Shown here piece after piece: positions 10,114-18,762 of a stretch of 64,000 nucleotides of DNA. Within the stretch, counting starts at the first letter, position 1. Each line of letters starts with the position of its first letter. A program made the position numbers and the translations under genes. The notes below the pieces were generated by a model, which ran no database searches, was not told where the DNA came from, and saw nothing but the letters and a program-made list of their open reading frames with translations. Source of the stretch: Colwellia sp. M166 (GTDB lineage: Bacteria; Pseudomonadota; Gammaproteobacteria; Enterobacterales; Alteromonadaceae). The DNA lies in NCBI RefSeq assembly GCF_024585285.1, contig NZ_CP040755.1, positions 2,666,001 to 2,730,000 on the forward strand, given 5' to 3'.

Positions 10114-10557
10114 TTATCCTTCCACTTGTGCTAAATATGCTTCATAACCTTCATCAGCCATGTTATCGCGATGAATAAACTTAAGTGAAGCAGAATTAAT
10201 GCAATAACGTAAACCACCTTGCGCAATAGGTCCATCTGGAAATACATGTCCTAAGTGACTATCACCATGGGTTGATCGAACTTCTGTACGTAACATGCCA
10301 TGGGTATCATCGGTAAGCTCATTCACGTTAATCGCTTCAATCGGTTTACTAAAACTTGGCCAACCACAACCTGAGTCGAATTTATCAGCTGAGGCAAATA
10401 AAGGCTCTCCAGAAACTACATCAACATAAATACCCGGGGCGGTATTTTCGAGCAACTCACCAGTCCAAGGACGTTCGGTGCCATTTTCTTGCGTTACACG
10501 GTACTGCTCAGAAGTTAAGTTAGTAATAGCATCGCTCGATTTTATATATTTTGACAT
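10114..10557 (-). CDS. msrB: Peptide methionine-R-sulfoxide reductase MsrB, zinc-less form
   Basis: 147 residues from the ATG at 10557, chosen over an upstream in-frame ATG (10599) because AAGGAG lies about 7 nt before it. Motifs: GCGWPSF (Cys64), HLGHVF (101-106) and RYCINSASL with catalytic Cys119. The two CxxC pairs that bind zinc in many MsrB proteins are absent ([10 protein letters not shown] and THGDSHLGH in their places). Cys64 could act as the resolving residue. It forms an operon with msrA. Confidence 0.95.
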   Translation of the reverse strand: MSKYIKSSDAITNLTSEQYRVTQENGTERPWTGELLENTAPGIYVDVVSGEPLFASADKFDSGCGWPSFSKPIEAINVNELTDDTHGMLRTEVRSTHGDSHLGHVFPDGPIAQGGLRYCINSASLKFIHRDNMADEGYEAYLAQVEG

Positions 10558-10854
10558 AAGATCTCCTTGGTTACTTGAGTTATGTAGTGAAGACTTCATG
10601 ATTTAGCCAAGCTATAGAATGAAGCACTATCCTTTTACATCTTGTTTAACAATAGACCGGAAAGTTAAAAAATAATTTGCATTAGTAGCTGTGCTAATTA
10701 AATTCAAGCACATTAATTACTTTTTACTGCGTCAGTAGCAAGTAAATTAATAGACTTGGTATAATATTATTTTTAGTTTGATGAGTGCTAACCCAATATG
10801 AGCATGCTTATTAGTAGAAAATTAGCTGAAAAGAAGAAATTTAGGCAGAAAAAA

Positions 10855-10879
10855 ACCGATGACAAAAATGGCCATCGGT
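10855..10879. terminator. Hairpin, possible terminator
   Basis: ACCGATG / CATCGGT stem with an 11-nt loop, preceded by an A run. It lies in the gap upstream of msrB and could end a minus-strand transcript or be a remnant. Confidence 0.35.
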
Positions 10880-10973
10880 ATAATTAGCTTGGGGAAGCTA
10901 GAATTCAAAATTAATACAACAGGTGTTCTAAAGAGAACAATGCAAGTATAGAGTAACCACTCTATAAAAGTAA

Positions 10974-11141
10974 AGCCTTTACTCTAAATTATTTGTTTTA
11001 GATCAAAAAATAAGCACATGGTTATGCTCGCCTAGAATTGATTTTGATGGAAAAACAGCAATAGAGCTTGTTGATACCCTTGAAGGTATCCAAGTAATAG
11101 ATAATTTTTTCTTGCGATTAAAGACTGGTGATTTTTCTTAA
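10974..11141 (+). pseudogene. Remnant of an antitoxin Xre/MbcA/ParS C-terminal (DUF2384-type) domain
   Basis: The open frame between stops, with no start codon, encodes about 55 residues. These include a W-L-x-S-P segment (11019-11033), then DGKTAIELVDTLEGIQVIDN and a short tail ending LKTGDFS. The arrangement W..sP...(L)GG..P.el..t.eG...V...L resembles the C-terminal toxin-binding domain of Xre/MbcA/ParS antitoxins. No N-terminal HTH half and no RES/MbcT toxin gene is seen nearby, so it is called a decayed fragment. Family assignment is from pattern memory only. Confidence 0.35.
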
Positions 11142-11243
11142 AATTATGGCTTTCAAATATGAAAATCCGCTTGATACATTTGTTGATATGCAGCGCTCAT
11201 ATTTTCTTAGCTTTGATTTTGTTAACTTAAGGTTTATGTGTTT

Positions 11244-11327
11244 TAATTGCGTACATTTTTATTGTGCGCAATTTATGTGGCTATGCTAATTGAGTTTTAA
11301 AGTGAAAGTAAGTATATTGCGCACAAT
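11244..11327. promoter_or_regulatory. Paired operator-like palindromes upstream of the OhrR-type gene
   Basis: ATTGTGCGCAAT at 11261-11272 and ATTGCGCACAAT at 11316-11327 are exact reverse complements of each other and each is a near palindrome. A third partial copy, AATTGCGTACA, begins at 11244. They precede the MarR/OhrR start at 11350, so they are probable autoregulatory binding sites. Confidence 0.6.
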
Positions 11328-11349
11328 CTATTTTATGTGGTGATATTTC

Positions 11350-11799
11350 ATGACAAAACCCGACTCATCTTCGAACCTTACGTTGGATAAGCAAATTTGT
11401 TTTTCTTTGTACAGTGCTTCAAATGCAATGGCGCGCTCTTATCAGCCATTATTGAAAAAATTGGATCTCACTTACCTGCAATACATTGTGATGATGGTGT
11501 TATGGCAAGATTCAATAATGAATGTGAAAGAGTTGGGCGCTAAAGTACATTTAGATTCAGGTACCTTAACGCCTTTATTGAAACGTTTGGAGGGCAAAGG
11601 CTTAGTTATTCGTTCGCGGAGTAAAGCTGATGAACGGGTAAGAATTATTAGCTTATCTGATGCGGGGAATAAATTACGCCAAGCCGCAGAGCAAGTGCCT
11701 GATATGATGATGTGTAAATCGAAAATGACCTCTGAAGAGTTGAACAATTTGAAGCAAGCATGCGATCTTTTATTGAAAAACTTAACGACTACTGATTAA
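11350..11799 (+). CDS. MarR-family regulator of the OhrR type
   Basis: 149 residues. The N-terminal segment ICFSLYSASNAMARSYQPLL contains Cys17, at the position of the peroxide-sensing Cys of OhrR, and is followed by a winged helix (VKELGAKVHLDSGTLTPLLKRLEGKGLV) and wing RSKADER. OhrR proteins repress ohr and are released by organic hydroperoxides. No ohr gene is adjacent; the neighbour is a PhyH-type dioxygenase 58 nt downstream that may be its target. GGTGA lies 7 nt before the ATG. Confidence 0.85.
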   Translation: MTKPDSSSNLTLDKQICFSLYSASNAMARSYQPLLKKLDLTYLQYIVMMVLWQDSIMNVKELGAKVHLDSGTLTPLLKRLEGKGLVIRSRSKADERVRIISLSDAGNKLRQAAEQVPDMMMCKSKMTSEELNNLKQACDLLLKNLTTTD

Positions 11800-11857
11800 G
11801 CTCAGTAGGTCGCGTTAAGTGAAGGTTTTATAATTTCAATTGAGGCAACTTTTAGTC

Positions 11858-12640
11858 ATGGTAGAAAGTTTACAGCAATTAAATAGTCGTTATGATGAAC
11901 AAGGCTATTTTGTTATTAGGAATTATTTTAGTGCGAGTGAAATAGCGTCGCTAAGGACAGTTATATTAAAATTTCATGAATTATGGAAACAGGATAATGC
12001 TGAGTTCTATCAACAAGAAGCTTTTAATTCTTCGTTAATTACCGGCAGTCAATATTTAGCATCTGACGATCGGGTGCAGTTGTTTAATTTTATTAGCTCA
12101 AAAAAAATCATGAATATTGTTGAAGCGGTTATCGCGAGTAAACCGGCATTTATGAACACCCAATTATTTTTTAACCCTGTTAATCGTCAGCAAAAAGATT
12201 TCTGGCATCGTGATTGTCAATATGATTATGACGTTGAAGGGCAAAAGAAAGTTATCCACGAGACGCAAGTTTTACATCTTCGAGTGCCCTTATTTGACGA
12301 GCTTGGTATGGAATTAGTGCCAGGTACGCATAAACGCTGGGATAATGAAGAAGAGTTTAATGTCCGTCAAGAAGAGCGAGGACGAGAGAGTAGTGAAAAC
12401 CTCTCGACCGGGAAAAAAATCACTTTAGCGGCGGGGGATTTATTGGTGTTTTCGGCTGATATGATCCACCGTGGTTTATATGGCTTGGATAGATTAGCAT
12501 TAGATATTCTAGTTTTTGATTCATCTGCAGATTATGTCGACTATGTTGATGATGATTGCTTGCCTGATAGGTCAATGTTGGAAAAAATTACCGATCCAAG
12601 ATTGTTTCTTAATACCATGGCATTAAAGTTACAAGATTAG
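11858..12640 (+). CDS. Phytanoyl-CoA dioxygenase (PhyH) family Fe(II)/2-oxoglutarate oxygenase
   Basis: 260 residues from ATG 11858 (GAGG upstream; a TTG at 11840 lacks a site). The N-terminus YDEQGYFVIRNYFSASEIASL is typical of PhyH. Iron ligands are H and D in FWHRDCQ, plus the distal His in DMIHRGLYG; R in LDRLALD probably binds 2-oxoglutarate. The substrate is unknown. It follows the OhrR-like gene on the same strand, so co-regulation by hydroperoxide is possible but inferred. Confidence 0.85.
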   Translation: MVESLQQLNSRYDEQGYFVIRNYFSASEIASLRTVILKFHELWKQDNAEFYQQEAFNSSLITGSQYLASDDRVQLFNFISSKKIMNIVEAVIASKPAFMNTQLFFNPVNRQQKDFWHRDCQYDYDVEGQKKVIHETQVLHLRVPLFDELGMELVPGTHKRWDNEEEFNVRQEERGRESSENLSTGKKITLAAGDLLVFSADMIHRGLYGLDRLALDILVFDSSADYVDYVDDDCLPDRSMLEKITDPRLFLNTMALKLQD

Positions 12641-12699
12641 TGCTAAGTTCATTTAAAATATTTTGACTATATTTTCGTTGGATTAACGACAGACGAGCG

Positions 12700-12927
12700 T
12701 TATTTTGTTTTATTGTTTACTTCGAACATTATTTTTAGCCATCTTAAATTCTCCGGACCCAGCTTAGCTTGCTCGTGCAGAACAGGATTTTCATAAGCTT
12801 CTTTGTAAACATGACAGATGGCGACTTCTGTGAGCTCTCGCCATCTGTCATGCGCTAACTCGGTAATACTACCCGCTGAAAAATTAGGACCTGTTAAAGG
12901 GTCGTATTGAGATTCTGTTGTTCTCAA
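12700..12927 (-). CDS. Hypothetical protein (75 aa)
   Basis: A small soluble protein rich in charged residues, with no signal peptide or membrane segment and no recognised family. It begins with TTG 8 nt after the stop of the 12936-13613 gene, suggesting translational coupling at the end of a pilin-gene operon. It could start slightly later. Confidence rests mainly on its position. Confidence 0.5.
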   Translation of the reverse strand: MRTTESQYDPLTGPNFSAGSITELAHDRWRELTEVAICHVYKEAYENPVLHEQAKLGPENLRWLKIMFEVNNKTK

Positions 12928-12935
12928 GGTTAGCT

Positions 12936-13613
12936 CTAACTGTTGTAAATAGGGTTAATCACTTGTAGGGTGTTGGATTGCTCAAATTCTTTTGTTATAT
13001 GCTCTTCAGCAGCTTTGATTGATTTATCAAGTTGGTATTGATTAAGTTTTTCACCTGTCGGCCTTAGGCCATATTTATTCAATAAACCGCCAACACTGGG
13101 CAGTAAAGCTTTAGCGGCAATACCGGCTCCGAACAACGGATTTACAATCGCAGCAAGTCCGCCAACCAACAACATGCCGTATGTTAACTTTTTGTCTAAT
13201 GCGTCTATTTGGTTTGCTAATGATTCGAGACTATTTTGTTTACCGTTGTTGTTATCCCTGACCATTTCCTCGGCAGACTGACGCATATAGTTTTTAAGCA
13301 TGACTTCTGAATGCTCATTGGGGAAATGAAAAATACGTCTTTTGGGTAAATTATTAATTTCAGGTACTGCATTGGGTAAGCAACGCATGGTGTGTAACGC
13401 AAATTTATACTCTGACAATTCATAAGGTATGACAAAGTAGTGTTTTTCATCATATTGAATATCGTGATATTTATCTGATTTTTCAGCTGAAACAAATATG
13501 GGCAAACCATGCCATTTTTCTTTGACCAGAGTATAGCTAGAGCTTAGCTCTGTCGTTGCTTTATCGGTTGCAGAGCGCACTATGTTCAGGCTTTTTTTGA
13601 AAAAATCTTGCAT
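12936..13613 (-). CDS. Hypothetical protein downstream of MshA-like pilin
   Basis: About 225 residues from ATG 13613 (a TTG at 13631, directly after the pilin stop codon, would add six residues). No family is recognised. Residues 145-185 form a Gly/Ala-rich hydrophobic stretch (GMLLVGGLAAIVNPLFGAG) that could be one or two membrane helices. The N-terminal half is polar with several aromatic residues. It shares an operon with the pilin and may be a partner or an unrelated passenger. Confidence 0.65.
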   Translation of the reverse strand: MQDFFKKSLNIVRSATDKATTELSSSYTLVKEKWHGLPIFVSAEKSDKYHDIQYDEKHYFVIPYELSEYKFALHTMRCLPNAVPEINNLPKRRIFHFPNEHSEVMLKNYMRQSAEEMVRDNNNGKQNSLESLANQIDALDKKLTYGMLLVGGLAAIVNPLFGAGIAAKALLPSVGGLLNKYGLRPTGEKLNQYQLDKSIKAAEEHITKEFEQSNTLQVINPIYNS

Positions 13614-13631
13614 GGGCTTTTGCCTATTCAA

Positions 13632-14162
13632 TTAACAATCAGTGGTAACATAGCTAACGGCTGGTAATGCCCCGATACTAGTTGCAGGATCATAAAGAAT
13701 GTAACAGTTAGTATTGCGAATCGGAACTTGATTGATTTTTTGACCCGAAGTAGCAGCAAGTGATGCTGTTGTTAGCCAAACTCGGGTATCTCCATAGGTT
13801 GTAGACCAAGCCCACTCCTCGGCGAAGTTACTTCCCATGAGCTTTGAAATTCCATTGCCGCGACTAGCACTTGGATAACCATAGGCTATTTCTACATCGT
13901 TAACACCATCATTATCTAAATCAATTTCGGTTTTTTCTTGGTCTTGCACCCCTTTTACTAAAGACTTTGCATGTACCATTTGAGCACTTGATAAAATAGC
14001 GCCGCCCATAGCTTCAAGCACAGCTTTGTTAGCATCGGAGCTCAAATTCAAAAATTTAGGGGTAGCAGTGGCCGCTAAAATACCTAAAATAACGATGACC
14101 ACAACTAACTCAATTAAAGTGAAGCCCGACTTTTTTGTGTTTAATGCTCTGTTATTTAACAT
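13632..14162 (-). CDS. Type IV prepilin, MshA-like
   Basis: About 176 residues from ATG 14162. A 13-residue basic leader ending KKSG is followed by FTLIELVVVIVILGILAA, the prepilin peptidase site and N-methylated helix with Glu5. The mature part has the MshA-style AYGYPSA segment after an acidic DLDNDGVNDVE stretch that looks like a calcium-binding loop, and two Cys near the C-terminus (NTNCY and TTDC) for a disulfide. An upstream in-frame GTG (14228) is a worse start. No other msh or pil genes are in the window. Confidence 0.85.
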   Translation of the reverse strand: MLNNRALNTKKSGFTLIELVVVIVILGILAATATPKFLNLSSDANKAVLEAMGGAILSSAQMVHAKSLVKGVQDQEKTEIDLDNDGVNDVEIAYGYPSASRGNGISKLMGSNFAEEWAWSTTYGDTRVWLTTASLAATSGQKINQVPIRNTNCYILYDPATSIGALPAVSYVTTDC

Positions 14163-14439
14163 GATTTTTTGTGAAAAGTACTGTAACTGACAATCAAAAT
14201 ACCATAAACGTAGCTTTATTAAAATCACTCATTTTATTGACTGGCATTTACAAAAGTTTAGGTTCAGTAGTGTTTTTATAATGGGAGTGTAGTAGTACAA
14301 AGGTGTCAGGTATTTTTACAAAGATGATGTCAAATAACAAAGAGCAAATTTTATGTTTATGAAAATATTATATTTAATTGCTGCGGTGTATTACTTGCTT
14401 ATACCTGTTTGAATAATAACTAAAACCTTGGAGAAAGGC
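14163..14439. other. Divergent intergenic region between pilin and PEP-CTERM genes
   Basis: AT-rich and without an open frame of note. It must contain the promoters for both the pilin operon (minus) and the PEP-CTERM gene (plus). No clear operator was seen. Confidence 0.5.
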
Positions 14440-15222
14440 ATGAGTATGAAATATCTAAAATTAACTTTAATCAGTTGTACTTTAGCAATGACTTCATTTG
14501 CTAAAGCCGGAATAATTAACGATACGGATGTTACCAATGATGTTATTTTCGGCAGCGGTAACGCGAATGGTTTTTTTACAGTTGCACAAGATAACGGTAT
14601 TGAAATTGGTCTTCGTGGCAAACTACGCCATAATTTGACTGGTTCGCCAGAGAACACTTTTAACAGTAATGGTGATGGTACATATACCTTTGATGCTGGT
14701 GTTGCACCAACTCAACCATCACCAACAGCTGTATGGAGCTATGAATGGTCTATTAACTCAGATTTCTTAGGGAGTTCAGGTGCTAACTTAAGTAATTATG
14801 TTTTTGAACTAAGCATAGATAAAGATCCGACTGCAGGTGTCGACTTCTTGACATTTGACCTATTAGCCGGCTATTTTGACCACGCTATTGGTACTAATGC
14901 AACGGGTAATGGCGGAGGCACGGTTGCAGCAAAAGATGATGTAATTGGCTTTAACAATTTACTTACCAGTAATAATTTAGCCCAAAATTCGTGGAAACCA
15001 CATTGGACGTTAGAGAGTTTTGGCTTTGATCCAACGCTAGATGCCACATATGATATATCCATTGCGGCCTGGTCACGTACACAATCAAACGATCTTTTAG
15101 TGAGAAATACAATTCAAATCATTGCTGGCAATGGCGCAACTGCTGTTCCCGAGCCATCAACGTTAGCTATTTTTATGTTGGCTCTTGTTGGTTTAGTTTC
15201 TCGTCGTATTAAAAAGCTGTAA
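14440..15222 (+). CDS. PEP-CTERM sorting domain protein
   Basis: About 260 residues from ATG 14440 (GGAG 6 nt upstream; ATG 14446 also possible). Signal peptide MKYLKLTLISCTLAMTSFAKA; a Gly/Asn/Asp/Thr-rich body with many aromatic residues; and the C-terminal signal VPEPSTLAIFMLALVGLVSRRIKK, which is PEP motif, helix and basic tail. Such proteins are processed by an exosortase (EpsH/XrtA) and usually belong to biofilm or exopolysaccharide systems. No exosortase lies in this window. Confidence 0.9.
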   Translation: MSMKYLKLTLISCTLAMTSFAKAGIINDTDVTNDVIFGSGNANGFFTVAQDNGIEIGLRGKLRHNLTGSPENTFNSNGDGTYTFDAGVAPTQPSPTAVWSYEWSINSDFLGSSGANLSNYVFELSIDKDPTAGVDFLTFDLLAGYFDHAIGTNATGNGGGTVAAKDDVIGFNNLLTSNNLAQNSWKPHWTLESFGFDPTLDATYDISIAAWSRTQSNDLLVRNTIQIIAGNGATAVPEPSTLAIFMLALVGLVSRRIKKL

Positions 15223-15241
15223 GGTGTTTAATTTGTATTGC

Positions 15242-15267
15242 AAAAGCACTATTTATAGTGCTTTTTT
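15242..15267 (+). terminator. Terminator after the PEP-CTERM gene
   Basis: AAAAGCACTA / TAGTGCTTTT, a perfect 10-bp stem with a TTTA loop, then T residues. Confidence 0.85.
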
Positions 15268-15312
15268 ATTGCTACTCCTGAAACTTAGTAGAATTGGTAT
15301 AACATGGTTAAA

Positions 15313-15918
15313 TTATCTCAACAGCTGTAATAAGTACTCGCAACTTGCAGAGGTAAGCCACGCCAGCGTGGCACAATTGATGATAACGGTGTTCCAAAAT
15401 ATTATCCTAAAACTGCGCTTTTTTGATTTATGTCGAAGTAGTTGCTGCGCAATGGCCGCGCCAGGCCAACCACCAATCAGTGCTAAAAAGTGCAGACTAG
15501 CTTCAGATATACGCCAAGCACCACGTTGAGCTTTTGATTTATCAAGCGCATATATCATATAAGTCACCATACTGAGTCCCAAATATGCCAGTGCTAACAT
15601 TTGAGGAATATAGTTTAGTAGCAATGCCAGTGTCACGAGTCCGAGGAATAGCACCGACAAGTAAATTGAAAAGCTATTGATTTTTTTGCTAGGTGTTTTT
15701 ATGCTTTTTTCTCCAAAATATGTCGCATTATCTGCACAATATCGGCCTTGTTTATCTTTTGTTATCGAGAAGGAGATGACATCATGCCTTTCAGGTGTGC
15801 GTTGGCGATTAGCGAAAGCAGTTTTATGAATGAAAACATCGTCGCCGCCACTATTAGGGGTAATAAATCCAAATGCCTTGTCATTGTTCCAATGAAGTAA
15901 AGTTCCTTTTAAGCGCAT
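15313..15918 (-). CDS. Cold-shock domain / DUF1294 membrane protein
   Basis: 201 residues. The N-terminal cold-shock domain (residues 1-70) has KAFGFITPNSGGDDVFIH as RNP1/RNP2-like motifs. Two membrane helices follow at about 82-120, then the DUF1294 region, with a YALDKSKAQRGAWRISE segment and the GGWPGA motif, and one further helix near the C-terminus. The fusion is common in gammaproteobacteria. It probably binds nucleic acid at the membrane, but the role is unknown. Confidence 0.85.
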   Translation of the reverse strand: MRLKGTLLHWNNDKAFGFITPNSGGDDVFIHKTAFANRQRTPERHDVISFSITKDKQGRYCADNATYFGEKSIKTPSKKINSFSIYLSVLFLGLVTLALLLNYIPQMLALAYLGLSMVTYMIYALDKSKAQRGAWRISEASLHFLALIGGWPGAAIAQQLLRHKSKKRSFRIIFWNTVIINCATLAWLTSASCEYLLQLLR

Positions 15919-16102
15919 AACGTAATCCTTTAATCGCTATTTTTTGTAATGATACTGTACCTTGATATGTTGAACTTTGCAGCGATTAACTAGCATCGAG
16001 GCTTATTTTATAGAGCATTGTTTAATATATTTTACCGAGTATTGATATTTCCATCTCTTATTAATTGTTTTACACTCTAACTATCTGACCAGACTTGATA
16101 TT

Positions 16103-17050
16103 ATGCTATGGCTGCCGACCGATTTATACCTTACCGAACAAGATCTTCAAGATGCGTTAACTGAAGAGTCATTATTTAAAGTTAGATTAGAAGTGGAGTT
16201 TGATGACTTTGCACAAGTGGTGTTTTACCGCAGAGGTGAGTCGCAATTAACTGAAACCATTACCTCGCTATTTGGTTTGCGCAAACAAACTATTAACTTT
16301 ACTCATTATGATCGGGTCGCGGTTTTTATCACTTTTAAAGATAAAGCGCACTTTGAGGGGAAAAATAAATCACTGATCGGCTTTGAGCCAGGATCTACCA
16401 TAGTAAAGCTGTTTCAAAATGTGCCAAAAGCAGATTTGGAAATGTTATTTCCTAACAGCGAAGTACGGATGAGGCCAATCGATAAAGTTGTTATTGGTGC
16501 ATCTGCGGTGGTTGGTGGTGCGGTAGTTTTAGTGACTAAACTTGGCGCATCATTGGTATTATTAGCAATGTTATTAGCTTTTTGGCTTGGCTGGCGTGCA
16601 GATTCAGTTGAGATGACACAACAGCATTTTATTTCTCTGGCTATAGGTTTAGGGGTGTTTGGTGGTTTTATTTTTAAAGAGTGGAGTAAATTTAAAAATA
16701 GAAAAATTAAATTTATGAAAGCATTATCAGATAATCTGTATTTTAAAAATCTCGATAATAACGCCGGCGTTTTTCATACTTTAATTGATGCGGCAGAAGA
16801 TGAAGATTTTAAAGAGTCGGTGTTAGCCTATAGTTTTTTGCTCAATTGCCCTTCAGGTTGTCGTTCAGTGACTATAGATGAGCAGATAGAACATTGGTTT
16901 AAAAGTCATTATCAATGTGAGCTAGATTTTGAAATATCAGATGCTTTAAGAAAACTTGAGCGTATGCAGTTGGTTGAGGTAAAAGACGGTGTTTATCATG
17001 CAGTTTCACTGGAAAAAGCGAAACAGCAGTTAGTTAGGGGTGATGGCTAA
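16103..17050 (+). CDS. TMEM143/DUF3754 family membrane protein
   Basis: 315 residues. The segment VEFDDFAQVVFYRRGES and the pair of central hydrophobic helices (about 135-165 and 175-195) followed by NLYFKNLDNNAGVFHTLIDAAEDEDFKE match the DUF3754/TMEM143 family. It is shorter at the N-terminus than I remember for many members, and no upstream in-frame start extends it usefully. The C-terminal 60 residues resemble a winged-helix fold. Function unknown. Confidence 0.7.
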   Translation: MLWLPTDLYLTEQDLQDALTEESLFKVRLEVEFDDFAQVVFYRRGESQLTETITSLFGLRKQTINFTHYDRVAVFITFKDKAHFEGKNKSLIGFEPGSTIVKLFQNVPKADLEMLFPNSEVRMRPIDKVVIGASAVVGGAVVLVTKLGASLVLLAMLLAFWLGWRADSVEMTQQHFISLAIGLGVFGGFIFKEWSKFKNRKIKFMKALSDNLYFKNLDNNAGVFHTLIDAAEDEDFKESVLAYSFLLNCPSGCRSVTIDEQIEHWFKSHYQCELDFEISDALRKLERMQLVEVKDGVYHAVSLEKAKQQLVRGDG

Positions 17051-17076
17051 TTTTCAACGTAACATCGTTGAAAATT
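17049..17076 (+). terminator. Hairpin after the DUF3754 gene
   Basis: AATTTTCAACG / CGTTGAAAATT, an 11-bp perfect stem with a 6-nt loop overlapping the stop codon. The stem is AT-rich and no long T run follows, so termination strength is uncertain. Confidence 0.5.
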
Positions 17077-17204
17077 GTGAAAATAGAGATATACCGAATC
17101 CACTTCAAGAGCTAATTTTAAGGCCTTGTGTTGATTTTTGTTGTCAAACAGTAGCAACTAACATAATAGCTGGTACGTGTTATTACGATGGTTGCTCGTT
17201 TAAA

Positions 17205-18455
17205 TTACATTAGCTCCCATACTTCCCAGCTTTCAAAATGATATTTCTTAGCCAATTCTAGTGCTAATGCTTGGTGTTTTGCTGCGAGTTCTGCTTGTTC
17301 AGTGCCTGAATAATAAACACTCATTTGCTTATGCCATCCAGGAAAACTTTCACCTTGCTTCTTTACCTGCTGAAGTAATTGTAAAGCTTTAGGAAAGTTT
17401 TTCTTTTTGTTAAAGCCGCTGGCAAGATGAATGGTTACTAAGGTTAATGACTCGGGAAACTCTGCGGCAAGCTCAACTAGAATCTCATCAACTTGGTCTA
17501 TTTGCTTTGACCAAAATAAGTATTTATTAAATTGATAACTATGTAGCCATTCAAATTGAAAACCAGCCCATTGCTTTTTTTGTGCCTTAAAATGAGCAAA
17601 TACTTGTTTATAATCGCCTAAGGCAAGCATGTCGGTACCATCAATTGCATAATTGGGTGCTAAAAATTGTAAGCCGTCATAAATAGCGGGTAGTGCAGTC
17701 GTGAAGTGATTTTCATTCGGATAATGTTTATATTGCCAGTTTAATGACTTTGCAGCGGATGTTTCAAAAGCTTCAATAACCTTATCAACTCCCATATCTT
17801 CTTCATTGGCGAGTGAAATAAATACCGGTGCGGTGAGCTTATTTGCTGTTAGTAAAGGCGTTAATTTACTCGCTAAGCTGTACTCGTCAAACCAAGCGCT
17901 AGGACTCATGGCAAGAAAGGCATTAAAGGGGGTGTCTTCTTGCATCATGCTATAGAGGGTAAATAAGCCGCCAAGTGAATAACCGGCAAGGGCTTTTTGG
18001 CTATTGGTACGATATTGCTGGTCAATCAAGGGCAGTAATTCTTGGCTTAAGTAAGCTTGTAATTTGCTGGCATGGCCGAAAGCATCATCTTTATTATCTG
18101 GCCAGGTTGTGGTTTTGAGGTAATCATCGCCACCTTGGTTAGCAATACCTACAACTATCATGGGGGGGATTTTACCCATTCGTGCTAAGTTTTTTACGAC
18201 CGCTGAAACATGTTGAAATTGAAAGTCTGCGTCAATCACAAAAAGGCTCGGGTAGGATCTTTTATTCATGGAATAACGTTCGGGAAGCGAGACCATATAA
18301 CGTCTTTTTTCAGCAAATATGGTTGAGGAATGTTGTAATTCGTAAGCGCTGACAATAGCGCTACCTGATTGCTGTGCATGTGTTTCTGTAGCAAAACTGA
18401 GAGTATTAAAACTCGTTAAGGCGATAAGTAGTAAGGTCACTTTTTTTATTGTCAT
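17205..18455 (-). CDS. Secreted esterase (alpha/beta hydrolase, IroE/Fes-like)
   Basis: 416 residues with a signal peptide (MTIKKVTLLLIALTSFNTLSFA). The esterase domain at about 45-270 has LFVIDADFQF, the nucleophile elbow GYSLGG (Ser near 164) and a His in NENHFTTALP (near 249). The C-terminal part is helical, TPR-like. Homologues are putative esterases of the Esterase_D/YbbA type, some acting on siderophore or S-formylglutathione esters. The substrate is not predictable here. Confidence 0.85.
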   Translation of the reverse strand: MTIKKVTLLLIALTSFNTLSFATETHAQQSGSAIVSAYELQHSSTIFAEKRRYMVSLPERYSMNKRSYPSLFVIDADFQFQHVSAVVKNLARMGKIPPMIVVGIANQGGDDYLKTTTWPDNKDDAFGHASKLQAYLSQELLPLIDQQYRTNSQKALAGYSLGGLFTLYSMMQEDTPFNAFLAMSPSAWFDEYSLASKLTPLLTANKLTAPVFISLANEEDMGVDKVIEAFETSAAKSLNWQYKHYPNENHFTTALPAIYDGLQFLAPNYAIDGTDMLALGDYKQVFAHFKAQKKQWAGFQFEWLHSYQFNKYLFWSKQIDQVDEILVELAAEFPESLTLVTIHLASGFNKKKNFPKALQLLQQVKKQGESFPGWHKQMSVYYSGTEQAELAAKHQALALELAKKYHFESWEVWELM

Positions 18456-18762
18456 AGTTATATCCGTATGTTTAATCAGTACTTAATGCTAGTGAAAGCT
18501 TTAACAAGACAGTATCAGCTTGGTAGAGTATTGTCTTTTATTAATAATAGTTAGCCTAAAACTAGGCTGGAAAGCAGTTAAACTTAACCGATGATTAGAC
18601 ATTTAAGATAAATAAAGTCGCAATAATATAGTTGCAGAAAATTAACTGAAAATGCAGTAACCTTGCGATTTATCAAAGTAAGTTTGCGCGATATATTTAC
18701 AATGTCAGCCTTGATGGTTTAAACCGATAGTATTTATTTTTTAGTAAATAATGGAGAAGAAA
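18456..18762. other. Divergent intergenic region
   Basis: No gene is seen. A small hairpin AGCCTA/TAGGCT lies near 18552-18567. It contains promoters for the esterase (minus) and the small lipoprotein (plus), with no recognised operator. Confidence 0.4.
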
